NCBI GenBank assembly: GCA_947499975.1
Contig: CANMQE010000002.1
Location: 620,001 to 684,000 of the forward strand
Length of the DNA: 64,000 bases
Direction: 5' to 3'
DNA from: an uncultured Sphingomonadaceae bacterium
Lineage (GTDB): Bacteria > Pseudomonadota > Alphaproteobacteria > Sphingomonadales > Sphingomonadaceae
Shown here: one piece after another, positions 34,588 through 43,966 of the stretch
How positions within the stretch are numbered: position 1 is the stretch's first letter
How the letters are laid out: every line of letters starts with the position of its first letter
The notes under the pieces: generated by a model
What the model was told of the DNA's origin: nothing
The model's input: the letters and a program-made list of their open reading frames with translations, nothing else
Database searches by the model: none
Position numbers and translations under genes: made by a program

Positions 34588-35403
34588 CTAGTTCTGGCAG
34601 TTGTTGCAGAACCACGTGCTGCGCCCGCCCTGTACGATGCGCCTTATATGGCCATTGCCGCAGGTAAGGCAAGGCTCGCCCTCGCGCCCGTAGACCAGGA
34701 AGCGCGTGGCGAAGTAGCCCAGCTCTCCATCGGGGGCGGCATAATCGCGCAAGGTGGAGCCGCCATCGCGAATCGATTGCTCCAGCACGTCCCTGATCAT
34801 CGGCACCAGCCGCTCCAGCGCGGGGCGGTACACGCGCCCGCCCGCCTTGCGCGGATGGATGCCCGCGCGGTGCAGCGCCTCGCACACGTATATATTGCCA
34901 AGGCCCGCCACCACGTGCTGGTCCAGCAGCAGCAGCTTGATCGCCTGCCTGCGCCCCTTGATGGCGGCGCGCAGGTGCTCCACCGTGAGGCCATCGCCCA
35001 GCGGCTCCGGCCCCATGGCGGCAAAGGCGGGCCAGGTATCCAGTGCTTCTGTCTCGACAAGGTCGACATAGCCGAAGCGGCGCGGATCATTGAGCGCGAA
35101 GCGGTGGCCCGCGGCTTCCAGCAAGAGGTGATCGTGCTTGTCCGGCGTTTCGGGATCGATCCGCCAGCGCCCGCTCATCCCCAGGTGGAAGATCATCGTT
35201 TGCGAGCGGTCCGTGCCGATCAGCCCGTATTTCGCGCGCCGGCCAAGGCCCGTCACCGTCGCGCCCGTCAGCGCCTGGCCCAGGCCAGCGGGGAAGGGGA
35301 AGCGCATATCGGGCCGCCCCAGCTGCACACGTTCTATCCGCGCGCCTTCCAGAAAACGCGCCAATCCGCGCACGGTGGTCTCGACTTCGGGAAGTTCAGG
35401 CAT
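34588..35403 (-). CDS. mutM: formamidopyrimidine-DNA glycosylase
   Basis: A 271-residue repair enzyme. It begins MPELPEVETTVRGL; after Met removal, the Pro is the nucleophile and the Glu is catalytic. GLGNIYVCEALHRAGIHP is the helix-two-turns-helix, and the C-terminal zinc finger has Cys pairs CLTCG and CNNC. It excises 8-oxoguanine and formamidopyrimidines. The gene is divergent from ubiE, 56 bases away. Confidence 0.96.
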   Translation of the reverse strand: MPELPEVETTVRGLARFLEGARIERVQLGRPDMRFPFPAGLGQALTGATVTGLGRRAKYGLIGTDRSQTMIFHLGMSGRWRIDPETPDKHDHLLLEAAGHRFALNDPRRFGYVDLVETEALDTWPAFAAMGPEPLGDGLTVEHLRAAIKGRRQAIKLLLLDQHVVAGLGNIYVCEALHRAGIHPRKAGGRVYRPALERLVPMIRDVLEQSIRDGGSTLRDYAAPDGELGYFATRFLVYGREGEPCLTCGNGHIRRIVQGGRSTWFCNNCQN

Positions 35404-35459
35404 GACCCAGCCCTTTAACACCCTTTGCGCGTGCGACAATTGCCCCTAAGTGAGCAGCC

Positions 35460-36215
35460 ATGAACGACCCAACCAATGACCCCGTGAACGCGAGAGTTTC
35501 CTTCGGCTACGAAGATGTGGCCCCGGAAGAGAAGACGCAGCGCGTGGGCGCGGTGTTTTCCAATGTCGCGCGCAAGTACGACATCATGAACGATGCCATG
35601 TCGGGCGGGATGCACCGCCTGTGGAAGGACCAGTTCGTGCGCCGCGTGAAGCCGCAGCCGGGCGAGGCGATCCTCGACATGGCGGGCGGCACGGGGGACA
35701 TCGCCTTTCGCATGGCGGCGAAGGGGGCAGAGGTCGTGGTGGCCGATATCAACCAGGATATGCTGGACGTTGGCATCGAACGCGCGATGGATCGCGGCAT
35801 CGATGGCCTTTCGTGGTCCTGCCAGAATGCCGAGACGCTGAACTATCCCGATCGCCAGTTCGATGCCTACACCATCGTCTTCGGCATCCGTAACGTCACC
35901 CATATCGACAAGGCGCTGGCAGAGGCGCACCGCGTGCTGAAATACGGCGGGCGTTTCTTCTGCATGGAATTCAGCACTACCGAATGGCCGGGCTTCCGGG
36001 AAGTGTATGACGCCTATTCGCACAAGCTCATGCCGCAGATCGGCAAGGCCATCGCCAATGACGAGGAAAGCTATCGCTACCTCGCCGAATCGATCCGCCG
36101 TTTCCCCAGGCCGCCCGTGTTCGAGGGAATGATCAGGGATTCAGGCTTTGTCCGCACGCGGGTGGAGAAGATCCTGGGCGGCGCCGTTAACATCCATTCG
36201 GGCTGGAAAGTCTGA
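35460..36215 (+). CDS. ubiE: ubiquinone/menaquinone biosynthesis C-methyltransferase
   Basis: A 251-residue SAM-dependent methyltransferase. VFSNVARKYDIMNDAMSGGMHRLWK is the UbiE signature, LDMAGGTGDIAFRM the SAM motif I, and FGIRNVTHIDKAL plus RRFPRPPVFEGMI the later motifs. It methylates the C-2 position of the ring in ubiquinone synthesis. ubiB begins four bases after its stop, forming a two-gene unit with shared function. Confidence 0.96.
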   Translation: MNDPTNDPVNARVSFGYEDVAPEEKTQRVGAVFSNVARKYDIMNDAMSGGMHRLWKDQFVRRVKPQPGEAILDMAGGTGDIAFRMAAKGAEVVVADINQDMLDVGIERAMDRGIDGLSWSCQNAETLNYPDRQFDAYTIVFGIRNVTHIDKALAEAHRVLKYGGRFFCMEFSTTEWPGFREVYDAYSHKLMPQIGKAIANDEESYRYLAESIRRFPRPPVFEGMIRDSGFVRTRVEKILGGAVNIHSGWKV

Positions 36216-36219
36216 ACGG

Positions 36220-37782
36220 GTGACACGGCCTGCAACGCATATCTGGCGGCTCTTTACCTGGGGCCGCACCCTGGCGCGCCACCGTGCGCTGGTGGGGATC
36301 GAGAACGATCCCAACACGCCGCTGCCCGTCAAGACGCTGGCCAAGTACGCGCGCTGGTCCACCTTCACCGGCAAGACGGGAGAGCCCGATTACGCCGCCG
36401 CTTTCCGCGACATCGGCCCTGCCGCTATCAAGCTGGGGCAAACGCTGGCGACCCGTCCCGATCTGGTGGGAGACGAGGCGGCGAAGAACCTTCTCAGCCT
36501 GCAGGACAGCCTGCCGCCCGTGCCTTTTGCAGGCATCCGCAAGCAGATCGAGGACAGCTTCGAGCGCCCGCTGGAAGATATCTTTGCCGAGATCGATCCC
36601 GATCCCGTTGGTGCTGCCTCCATCGCGCAGGTGCACAAGGGCGTGACGACAGAGGGTCGCACCGTCGCCATCAAGGTGCTGCGCCCCGGCATCCGCGAGA
36701 AGTTCGAGCGTGACATCACCACCTATGAATGGGCCGCGGCGCATCTGGAAGGCATGGGCGGAGAAGCCCGCCGCCTGCGTCCGCGCCTCACCATCGCCAA
36801 TTTCAAGCGCTGGACCAATTCGGAGCTGGATTTCCGGCGCGAGGCGGCCAGCGCGTCCGAATTGGCGGACGAGATGCGCGGCGTTGCAGGCTATGCCATC
36901 CCCGGCATCGACTGGGATCGCACCAATGGCCGCGTGCTGACGATCGAGTGGATCGACGGGGTGAAGATCAGCAACATGGAAGCGCTGATCGAGGGTGGGC
37001 AGGATTTGCCCGATCTCGCGCGGCGGCTGGTGCTGGCTTTCCTGACGCAGGCGATCAGCGGCGGTTTCTTCCATGCCGACATGCACCAGGGAAACCTGTT
37101 CGTGAAAGCCGATGGCACTATCGTCGCCATCGATTTCGGCATCATGGGCCGGATAGACCGGCGCGCGCGGCAATGGCTGGCGGAAATCCTCTACGGCCTG
37201 ATTACCGGCAATTACAAACGCGTGGCCGAGATTCACTTCGAGGCGCAATATGTGCCCAGCTATCACTCGGTAGACGAGTTTGCGACCGCGCTGCGCGCCG
37301 TGGGCGAGCCGATGCGCGGCAAGCCGGTGAGCGAGCTTTCCGTCGGCCAGATGCTGGACGGCCTGTTTGCCATCACCCGCGATTTCGACATGCAGACCCA
37401 GCCGCACCTGCTGCTGCTGCAAAAGACGATGGTGATGGTGGAAGGGATCGCCACCCAGCTCGATCCGCAGATCAACATGTGGGACGTTTCCGCACCCTAC
37501 GTGCGCAGCTGGATACGCGACGAACTTGGCCCCGAAGCGGCCCTTGCCGACCGGATCCGGACCGATTTCGAGACCCTGCTGCGCCTGCCGGACCTGGTGC
37601 GGCGCATAGAGGATCGCTTCCCGGCCAAGGGCGGAGCACCAGAGGCACCGCCGCTGCCGGAGGTGGAACTGGTGTGGGAGCGCAAGCAGCGACAGGGGCG
37701 CGGTTGGACGGGCTACATCGCGGCTGCTGCCGTTGGCGGGCTGGCCGTATGGGGCGCCATGATGGCGAACCTGATCGGCTGA
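36220..37782 (+). CDS. ubiB: ubiquinone biosynthesis kinase-like protein UbiB
   Basis: A 520-residue protein of the UbiB/ABC1 atypical kinase family. KxGQ motif region: AAIKLGQTLATRPD. A-rich loop and Lys: AASIAQVHKG, VAIKVLRPG. Catalytic block: FFHADMHQGNLFV, metal Asp in IDFGIMGR. One or two C-terminal helices anchor it (GYIAAAAVGGLAVWGAMM). It supports ubiquinone synthesis through ATPase activity. The GTG 36220 start is taken because it closely follows ubiE. Confidence 0.94.
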   Translation: MTRPATHIWRLFTWGRTLARHRALVGIENDPNTPLPVKTLAKYARWSTFTGKTGEPDYAAAFRDIGPAAIKLGQTLATRPDLVGDEAAKNLLSLQDSLPPVPFAGIRKQIEDSFERPLEDIFAEIDPDPVGAASIAQVHKGVTTEGRTVAIKVLRPGIREKFERDITTYEWAAAHLEGMGGEARRLRPRLTIANFKRWTNSELDFRREAASASELADEMRGVAGYAIPGIDWDRTNGRVLTIEWIDGVKISNMEALIEGGQDLPDLARRLVLAFLTQAISGGFFHADMHQGNLFVKADGTIVAIDFGIMGRIDRRARQWLAEILYGLITGNYKRVAEIHFEAQYVPSYHSVDEFATALRAVGEPMRGKPVSELSVGQMLDGLFAITRDFDMQTQPHLLLLQKTMVMVEGIATQLDPQINMWDVSAPYVRSWIRDELGPEAALADRIRTDFETLLRLPDLVRRIEDRFPAKGGAPEAPPLPEVELVWERKQRQGRGWTGYIAAAAVGGLAVWGAMMANLIG

Positions 37783-37858
37783 GGCCTTCTGCGCGAAGGG
37801 CTGGGGAAATCCCCCGATGCCGCTTGAGCGGGCGGCGGTCGCGGTTCAGACACCTTGC

Positions 37859-38995
37859 ATGACAACTTCGCTTTCCCGAAACCCGGTTGCCTGGTGGGAG
37901 AACCTCGGCCGTCCGCTGACGCGCCTGCCGCGCGTGGCGGCGGCGGCGCTGCTGGCTTTGCTGGCAGCGCTGATGGTGTGGAGCGCGCTTGCCGTGGCGG
38001 AGCCTGCGCGTCCGGAAGTCCAGACAGAAACGCAAGCGCCCTCCGAAGCCGGCAATGACGCCAGCACCGATGCAGGCGACCTCGCTCTCTACGCGAGAAT
38101 TTCAGGCCGCGTGACCGGCGGGGAAAGCTATTACGTTGCCGCGATGGAAGAGCAGCGCGCCAGCGGCTACCCCACGCGCCCCTTCTTTACCGTGCGCCTG
38201 CCCACGCTGGCGTGGCTGCATGCCGCCATCGGCGTGGGCGGCGTGCGCCTGATTTGCGCCGCGCTGCTGCTGGCCAGCATCGCTGCCCTGCACATACGGC
38301 TGGCGCACACGGTTTCTGTCGTAGAGCGGATCGGTGCCCTGTTCATGCTGACGCTGGGCGGGGCTGCAGCGGTGGCGGCCCCCGCATCCGGCCTGATGCA
38401 CGAGGTGCTGGCGGGGATGCTGCTGACGCTTGCCTTCACGCTTTACACCCCGCGGCGCTGGTGGCCCAGCCTGCTGTTCGCCGCCTTGGCACTGGCGGTG
38501 CGCGAACTGGCCGTGCCTTTCATCCTGCTGTGGCTGGCCCTGGCCGCAGCGGGCCGCAGGTGGGGTGAGGTGGCGGCGCTGCTGGGCCTGCTGCTGGTGT
38601 TCGCCGTGGGCATGTTCGCCCATCTTCAGGCGGTGGAGGCGCAGCGACTGGCCAGCGATCTCCCCTCGCAAGGGTGGGATGCGATGGCCGGGCTTGCCCT
38701 GCCGCTGAACGCGATTTCCACCCTTACCGCGCTGCTGCTGCTGCCGCTGGCCGTGGCGGCCCCGCTGGCGTTGCTGCCGCTGGTGGGCTGGGCGGCCCTC
38801 GGCGGGCGGATCGGCCTGTTCGCGGTGCTGTGGTTCGCCGGATATTTCGCGGCGATGGCGCTGTTTGCCAGGCCGGACAATTTTTACTGGATACAGCTGA
38901 TCCTGCCTGCATACATGGCCGGACTGGCCTTTGCGCCGCGTGCGATCATCGAATTGACGCGAAATGCTTTTGCACTTGGTGAAAGGCAACCTTAA
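37859..38995 (+). CDS. multi-pass membrane protein, unknown function
   Basis: A 378-residue protein with one N-terminal helix (about 26-44), a periplasmic acidic segment (EVQTETQAPSEAGN) and a run of eight or nine further helices. The layout recalls ArnT/dolichyl-phosphate-mannose-type glycosyltransferases, since RISGRVTGGESYYVAAMEEQR follows the first helix and LALAVRELAVPFILLW lies mid-protein, but no diagnostic motif is clear. An ATG at 37817 is also in frame. It lies between ubiB and coaBC. Confidence 0.65.
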   Translation: MTTSLSRNPVAWWENLGRPLTRLPRVAAAALLALLAALMVWSALAVAEPARPEVQTETQAPSEAGNDASTDAGDLALYARISGRVTGGESYYVAAMEEQRASGYPTRPFFTVRLPTLAWLHAAIGVGGVRLICAALLLASIAALHIRLAHTVSVVERIGALFMLTLGGAAAVAAPASGLMHEVLAGMLLTLAFTLYTPRRWWPSLLFAALALAVRELAVPFILLWLALAAAGRRWGEVAALLGLLLVFAVGMFAHLQAVEAQRLASDLPSQGWDAMAGLALPLNAISTLTALLLLPLAVAAPLALLPLVGWAALGGRIGLFAVLWFAGYFAAMALFARPDNFYWIQLILPAYMAGLAFAPRAIIELTRNAFALGERQP

Positions 38996-39045
38996 CCAAG
39001 ATTTGCCAAGAGGCCTGCTTGGACTATTAGCGGGCCTTGCAATCG

Positions 39046-40785
39046 ATGCTGGAGCAGCAGATCGAAGTTTTGGAACAGGAGGGACAGTCGACAAGTCCTA
39101 GAATCCTGCTTGTGGTGGGCGGCGGTATCGCTGCCTACAAGTCTTGTGAACTCGTCCGCCTGATAGCCAAGGGTGGGGGCGAGACGAACTGTGTCCTCAC
39201 CAACGGGGGCGCGCAATTCGTCACCCCCATGGCGCTGGCCGCCCTTTCGGGCAACCAGGTCCACACCTCGCTGTGGGATCTGAAGAACGAGGCAGAGATC
39301 GGCCATATCCAGCTATCCAGAGAGGCGGACCTCGTCGTCGTATGCCCCGCCACGGCCGACCTGATGGCGAAGATGAACGCCGGCATCGCCGATGACCTGG
39401 CGACAACGCTGATCCTGGCGACGGACAAGCCCGTACTGGCCGTGCCCGCGATGAACGTGAAGATGTGGGAACATCCCGCCACCCAGCGCAATATCGAGAA
39501 CCTGCGCGAATCCGGCGTGCGCGTGATGACGCCCGACGAAGGCGCGATGGCCTGCGGCGAATTCGGCCCCGGTCGCCTGCCCGAACCCGAAATGGTGTGG
39601 CTCGAAATCGCCGACATGCTGGGCCTCGATCCCGGCATCGCCGGACAGGACATCGAGGATTACCTGCGGGCCGTGGAAGCGGGCGCGGAAGAGGAAGATT
39701 ACGAGGACAGCGATCTAGGCAGCGATCATCCCGGCGGGCTTGCCGGAATGCTGGCCAGCATCATCCCGCGCGCCAATCCCCGCAAGATCGAGGAAGACGA
39801 AGTAACCTTCGATGGCGAGGAACTGGAAGAGGGCGAATTCGAGGGCGAGGAAGCCCTCGGCCACGGACCGGACCTGCCCGAGCCCGATTACAGCGGCGTG
39901 GAACACCTGATGGCCACGAAGGGCAAGGCCAAGGCCGCCCCGCCGACAGACCGCGAGGCGATCAATCACGAGGTGAACGCCAGGCAGGAAGCGCCGCAAC
40001 CTTTCGAAGGGGAGGAGGCTGCCGCGCCCGTGAACCCGCTGGAGCCGGGCCAGGTGCAGTCGCCCGAATTCGACCCTATCGACACCTTCGATCCGCTGGA
40101 GGGCCAGCCCGCCTTCGAGCAGGATATCGAGCATCGCCCGCTTTACGGGAAACACGTTCTCGTCACCGCCGGGCCGACGCATGAGCCCATCGATCCGGTG
40201 CGCTATCTGGCCAATCGCTCCAGCGGCAAGCAGGGCTTTGCCATTGCTGCCGCTGCCGCAGCCGCCGGCGCGAAGGTGACGCTGGTGGCAGGCCCCGTCC
40301 ACCTGCGCACGCCGCTGGGCGTGGAACGCATCGATGTGGAAAGCGCGGAGGACATGGCGCGCGCCGTGCGCGAGGCGCTGCCGGTGGATGCCGCCGTGAT
40401 GGTGGCTGCCGTCGCCGATTGGCGCACGCGCGATTACAACGATATCAAGATCAAGAAGCGCGGCTCTGCCCCGCCGGCGCTGGTGCTGGCCGAAAACCCC
40501 GATATCCTCGCCAGCGTGGCCGCCAATCCCAAGCGGCCCGACCTGCTGATCGGCTTTGCCGCGGAAACCAACGACGTGGTGGATAACGCCCGCAAGAAGC
40601 GCAAGAGCAAGGGCGTGGACTGGATCGTGGCCAATGACGTTTCTGGCGAAGTGATGGGCGGGGACGATAACGAGGTCCACCTTGTGAAAGAGGGCAAGGT
40701 TGAACACTGGGATCCGATGACGAAACAGGATGTCGCCACCAAGCTGGTGGAAGAAATCGCCCAGAGACTGAACGCGGATGGCTGA
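39046..40785 (+). CDS. coaBC: bifunctional CoaBC with a long acidic insert
   Basis: A 579-residue protein. The CoaC decarboxylase domain (about 18-200) has [36 protein letters not shown] (catalytic His) and VPAMNVKMW. The CoaB synthase domain (about 365-575) has [25 protein letters not shown]. It makes phosphopantetheine for coenzyme A from phosphopantothenate, cysteine and CTP. The 160-residue stretch between them is Glu/Pro-rich and likely disordered; most CoaBC proteins are near 400 residues. The start could also be TTG 39037. dut overlaps its end. Confidence 0.93.
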   Translation: MLEQQIEVLEQEGQSTSPRILLVVGGGIAAYKSCELVRLIAKGGGETNCVLTNGGAQFVTPMALAALSGNQVHTSLWDLKNEAEIGHIQLSREADLVVVCPATADLMAKMNAGIADDLATTLILATDKPVLAVPAMNVKMWEHPATQRNIENLRESGVRVMTPDEGAMACGEFGPGRLPEPEMVWLEIADMLGLDPGIAGQDIEDYLRAVEAGAEEEDYEDSDLGSDHPGGLAGMLASIIPRANPRKIEEDEVTFDGEELEEGEFEGEEALGHGPDLPEPDYSGVEHLMATKGKAKAAPPTDREAINHEVNARQEAPQPFEGEEAAAPVNPLEPGQVQSPEFDPIDTFDPLEGQPAFEQDIEHRPLYGKHVLVTAGPTHEPIDPVRYLANRSSGKQGFAIAAAAAAAGAKVTLVAGPVHLRTPLGVERIDVESAEDMARAVREALPVDAAVMVAAVADWRTRDYNDIKIKKRGSAPPALVLAENPDILASVAANPKRPDLLIGFAAETNDVVDNARKKRKSKGVDWIVANDVSGEVMGGDDNEVHLVKEGKVEHWDPMTKQDVATKLVEEIAQRLNADG

Positions 40786-41236
40786 TCGCGTAGCTGTAAG
40801 GCTGAAGCGCCTGACGCACGGTCAGGGTCTGGACCTGCCCGCCTATGCCACGCAAGGCGCTGCGGGCATGGACGTGGTGGCGGCGGAAGACGTCACGCTG
40901 CCCCCCGGGTCGCGCCACGCGGTGGCTACCGGCTTTGCCGTGGCGATCCCTGACGGATACGAGATTCAGGTGCGCCCCCGTTCCGGCCTGGCGCTGAAGC
41001 ATGGCATTACCGTCCCCAACACGCCCGGCACCGTGGACAGCGATTATCGCGGAGAGGTGAAGGTGATTCTCATCAATCATTCCGCCGACGATTTCGCCAT
41101 CCGGCGCGGCGACCGGATCGCACAGCTGGTGCTGGCTCCGGTGACGCTGGCGGGCTGGGAAGAGGTGGACGACCTGGACGAAACCGCGCGCGGCGAAGGC
41201 GGCTTCGGCTCCACTGGCGGGCACGGCGCGCTTTAG
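40778..41236 (+). CDS. dut: dUTP pyrophosphatase
   Basis: A 152-residue trimeric dUTPase with all five motifs: [49 protein letters not shown] and the C-terminal P-loop [10 protein letters not shown]. It hydrolyses dUTP to dUMP, keeping uracil out of DNA and feeding dTMP synthesis. It begins eight bases inside coaBC, so both are translationally coupled; this pairing is common in bacteria. It overlaps the convergent membrane gene by four bases. Confidence 0.96.
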   Translation: MADRVAVRLKRLTHGQGLDLPAYATQGAAGMDVVAAEDVTLPPGSRHAVATGFAVAIPDGYEIQVRPRSGLALKHGITVPNTPGTVDSDYRGEVKVILINHSADDFAIRRGDRIAQLVLAPVTLAGWEEVDDLDETARGEGGFGSTGGHGAL

Positions 41237-41790
41237 GCAGCGTCCCTCGCGTCGAGCCGGAAGGCCAGCGAGGATGCCAGCCACAGCACGGCGAACAGGG
41301 CGAGCACGCCCCATTCCACATCGTGGCCCGGTATCATCCGCAATGCCGCCATTCCCAGCGCCAGCTGGCTGACGCCGGTCACGCCGGTAATCACGGACAT
41401 GGCCCGTGCACGAAAGCGGAAGAGGGCGGCAGCGACAATCCCGATTGCCAGCACCGCGAAGAAGCCGAGATTGATGGCCGCATCCTCACTGCCGATGATG
41501 CCCACGGCAAGGTTAGACCACACCGTGAAGAAGGCGGCAAAGGTGGCAAGGGCAAAGCTGAGGAGATGCCGCCAGCTTCGCGCCAGCCGCAGCCCGCCCT
41601 CCGCCGCAAGACCGGTGATCAGCAGGATGATGCCTGCCGCTGCGAAGTCTCCGGCGGTCCAGTCGACCTCCTGCGTGAACTGCATGGCAATTGCGGGCAG
41701 GGCAAGAAGCGCGGCAGCGGCGCTCCATCCGGCGATACGCCAGCCTTTCAATCGGCGATGGAGGGGCGCGGCGCTGGCGGACTGGATCAT
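41233..41790 (-). CDS. multi-pass membrane protein, unknown function
   Basis: A 185-residue protein with five or six helices ([47 protein letters not shown] and so on) and few loops. A central ValIleGlySerGluAsp loop is the only conserved-looking polar spot. AGGAG lies eight bases before the ATG at 41790. It is divergent from the winged-helix membrane regulator (130 bases apart), which could control it. No family is recognised. Confidence 0.7.
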   Translation of the reverse strand: MIQSASAAPLHRRLKGWRIAGWSAAAALLALPAIAMQFTQEVDWTAGDFAAAGIILLITGLAAEGGLRLARSWRHLLSFALATFAAFFTVWSNLAVGIIGSEDAAINLGFFAVLAIGIVAAALFRFRARAMSVITGVTGVSQLALGMAALRMIPGHDVEWGVLALFAVLWLASSLAFRLDARDAA

Positions 41791-41920
41791 GCTCGATACT
41801 CCTGTTGCTCGGGTTGGCCGCATCGATGCGCTATCAGGAGGCTGACAGGCATGAGGAATTCGTGAGCAATGGCTGAAAACCTTCCGCTGCGCTGCGCGAT
41901 TGCATAGAACGGCGGCCACG

Positions 41921-42991
41921 ATGCAAGACGATCTGCCCATCCTTCATTTCGATAGCTTCGCGCTGGATCGGGCGAACCGACGCCTTTCGCGTGAAGGGCA
42001 GGCGCTGGACGTGGGCAGCCGCTATTTCGATGCGCTGGTGCTGCTGGTGCAGGCGCGCGGAGACCTGGTGACGAAGGATCGCTTCATGGACGAGGTGTGG
42101 CACGGCGTTCCGGTAACGGACGAGGCGCTGACGCAGTGCATCCGGTCTCTCAGGCGCGCGCTGGATGATAATGCGGCGTCGCCGCGCTTCATCGCCACGG
42201 TGCCCAAGCACGGCTATCGTTTCGTCGGCGATCTGGCCGAGCCGCAGCTTGCGCAGGATGGAGGGATTGGCAGCACGGACCCGTCCACCGCGATAGGGCC
42301 GGCGATAGGGCCGGCAGGCATGCTGGCCGCTGCTGCAACGCTGGGCGGCGCGGCGGCTGGGCTTGCCGGCGGCCTGCTTTATGCGGCGATCCTGGCGGCA
42401 GCACCGGGCGGCGGGGGCAGCGCGGTGTTTCTCACCATTCTCGCCCTGTGCGTCGCGGTGGGCATTCTGGGCGGAGCGGGCACTGGCATCGGCATGGCGC
42501 TGGCCAGCGGCGTGCGCGGGCGCACGGCTGCCAGCCTGATCCTTGGCGGCGGCGTGGGCGGTCTGGTGGTGGGCGCCATTGGCAGGTTGGTGGGGCTGGA
42601 CGTGTTTCGCGTGCTGGCGGGCATCGGCATCGGGCCTGTTACAGGCCTTCTGGAAGGGGCGATCATCGGCATGGCGACAGGCGGTGGATGCGCCATCGCT
42701 CTCACCCGCCGTGGCCCATCCGCGCTGTTGCTTGCCGCGCTGACAGGCGCTGCGGGCGGCGCGCTTGTTTCCCTGATCGGTGGGCGTCTGATGGCGGGCA
42801 GCCTCGCCCTGCTGGATGCCTCGCTGGAAAGCTCTCAATTGCAGGTGGGAAGGCTGGGCGCGCTGCTGGGCGATCCCCAGTTCGGGCCCGTCAGCCTGAT
42901 CGCCACCGCATCGCTAGAGGCCGCCGTATTCGTCACCGCCGTGGCGCTGGCCGTGCGCAGATCGGTGCGTCAGGGCCCGCGTCAATCGTAG
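41921..42991 (+). CDS. membrane-anchored winged-helix regulator with glycine-rich membrane domain
   Basis: A 356-residue protein. Residues about 5-105 form an OmpR/PhoB-type winged helix (LHFDSFALDRANRRLSREG, DALVLLVQARGDLVTKDRFM, ALTQCIRSLRRALDDN, KHGYRFVGDL), as in CadC/ToxR proteins. The C-terminal part, however, has not one helix plus a periplasmic sensor but six or so glycine-rich helices (GGAAAGLAGGLLYAAILAA, GGGVGGLVVGAIGRLVG). DNA binding at the membrane with a channel-like or scaffold domain is inferred. The divergent membrane gene may be its target. Confidence 0.82.
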   Translation: MQDDLPILHFDSFALDRANRRLSREGQALDVGSRYFDALVLLVQARGDLVTKDRFMDEVWHGVPVTDEALTQCIRSLRRALDDNAASPRFIATVPKHGYRFVGDLAEPQLAQDGGIGSTDPSTAIGPAIGPAGMLAAAATLGGAAAGLAGGLLYAAILAAAPGGGGSAVFLTILALCVAVGILGGAGTGIGMALASGVRGRTAASLILGGGVGGLVVGAIGRLVGLDVFRVLAGIGIGPVTGLLEGAIIGMATGGGCAIALTRRGPSALLLAALTGAAGGALVSLIGGRLMAGSLALLDASLESSQLQVGRLGALLGDPQFGPVSLIATASLEAAVFVTAVALAVRRSVRQGPRQS

Positions 42992-43860
42992 ATCAGCAAC
43001 AGGAAGGTTCCCCGCAGCAGGCTTGCGACCGGCTGCCCCGACGCATCGCGGGCGGGCGTGTATTCGCCGTCTCTTTCGAAGGCGTTGCACAGACCGCGCG
43101 CATCACGGTCCCGCCAGTCGGGTGACTGCAGCGCGCAATCCGCGACTTCACCTTCCTCGTCGATCACCAGACGCACCTGCACGATCTGGCTCTGGCGGTT
43201 CAGCATCATCACGGCAGGAAGCCGAATCGCTCTCAGAACGTCCCGGCCATTGGTGATGACGGCATCTTCCGCGATGGTGGAGGGGGCGGGAACATCGAGG
43301 TTCCAGCCTTCCAGCAACAGATCCTCGCATTCGCGCAGCAAGGTAACGCCGTCCTGCATCGAACCCAGCTTCAGCGTCAGCGGAGCCATCGCGGGCGTGC
43401 CGACCGTGAGCATTTCTGCGTCAGGCTCGAAAGTAAGGGCGGCGAGGGTGTCGAAACCGGTCGACCAGCCGTAGGCGAACAGGAAGCCGTCTCCGCGCCG
43501 CGCAAGGAATTCGATCGAGCCGCCATCGCCGCGGCGGCCGACCACCACGTGAAGACTTTGCAAGTCCTGCGCGCTGCCGAACGCGGCGCTGCCCGTTACG
43601 GCGGCGTTCGAGTTGCTGGGCAGGTCCGTCCCGCTCACCTCGATGCGATAGCTGCCGGTGGTGCCGTAGCTCGTGATCTGGAGGCGCACGGGATCGGACG
43701 CATCGCCAAAATTGCGCACCAGGCCGCAATATTCATCGGTCTTGCCCCATGCCCAATCGTCCAGCGGATCCAGCACCTGCGCGGCCACCATTGCGGGCGT
43801 GATCGCAAGCCCCAGCAGCGCGGCGCAAACCGCAGCGCCCAATCGAACGAATACCGACAT
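42982..43860 (-). CDS. exported protein with TonB C-terminal-like domain
   Basis: A 292-residue protein with a signal peptide (VRLGAAVCAALLGLAITPAM, cleavage near VAAQ). The first 190 mature residues are beta-rich without recognised motifs. The last 80 (QVRLVIDEEGEVADCALQSP, GLCNAFERDGEYTPARDASG) match the TonB C-terminal pattern seen also at 13955-14368. GGGGAG lies seven bases upstream of the ATG. Function is unknown. The end overlaps the winged-helix gene by 10 bases. Confidence 0.75.
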   Translation of the reverse strand: MSVFVRLGAAVCAALLGLAITPAMVAAQVLDPLDDWAWGKTDEYCGLVRNFGDASDPVRLQITSYGTTGSYRIEVSGTDLPSNSNAAVTGSAAFGSAQDLQSLHVVVGRRGDGGSIEFLARRGDGFLFAYGWSTGFDTLAALTFEPDAEMLTVGTPAMAPLTLKLGSMQDGVTLLRECEDLLLEGWNLDVPAPSTIAEDAVITNGRDVLRAIRLPAVMMLNRQSQIVQVRLVIDEEGEVADCALQSPDWRDRDARGLCNAFERDGEYTPARDASGQPVASLLRGTFLLLIYD

Positions 43861-43903
43861 TACCGAACTCCCCTGCTCGAAGCTGACCTTAGCGCGCTCG
43901 AAC

Positions 43904-43946
43904 CAAAAAAGAAGGGGCGACGCCGCTGTTGCGGTGCCGCCCCTTC
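43904..43946 (-). terminator. terminator of the DUF4136 gene
   Basis: On the reverse strand GAAGGGGCG pairs with CGCCCCTTC across an 18-base spacer that can form inner pairs, followed by TTTTTT. It lies 20 bases after the DUF4136 stop. Confidence 0.85.
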
Positions 43947-43966
43947 TCGTATGTCGGTTGCTGCGA

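Noticed and set aside
41869..41907. 12-residue leader ORF MAENLPLRCAIA before the winged-helix regulator
   Set aside because: No good ribosome binding site at the right distance and no regulatory codons; probably chance.
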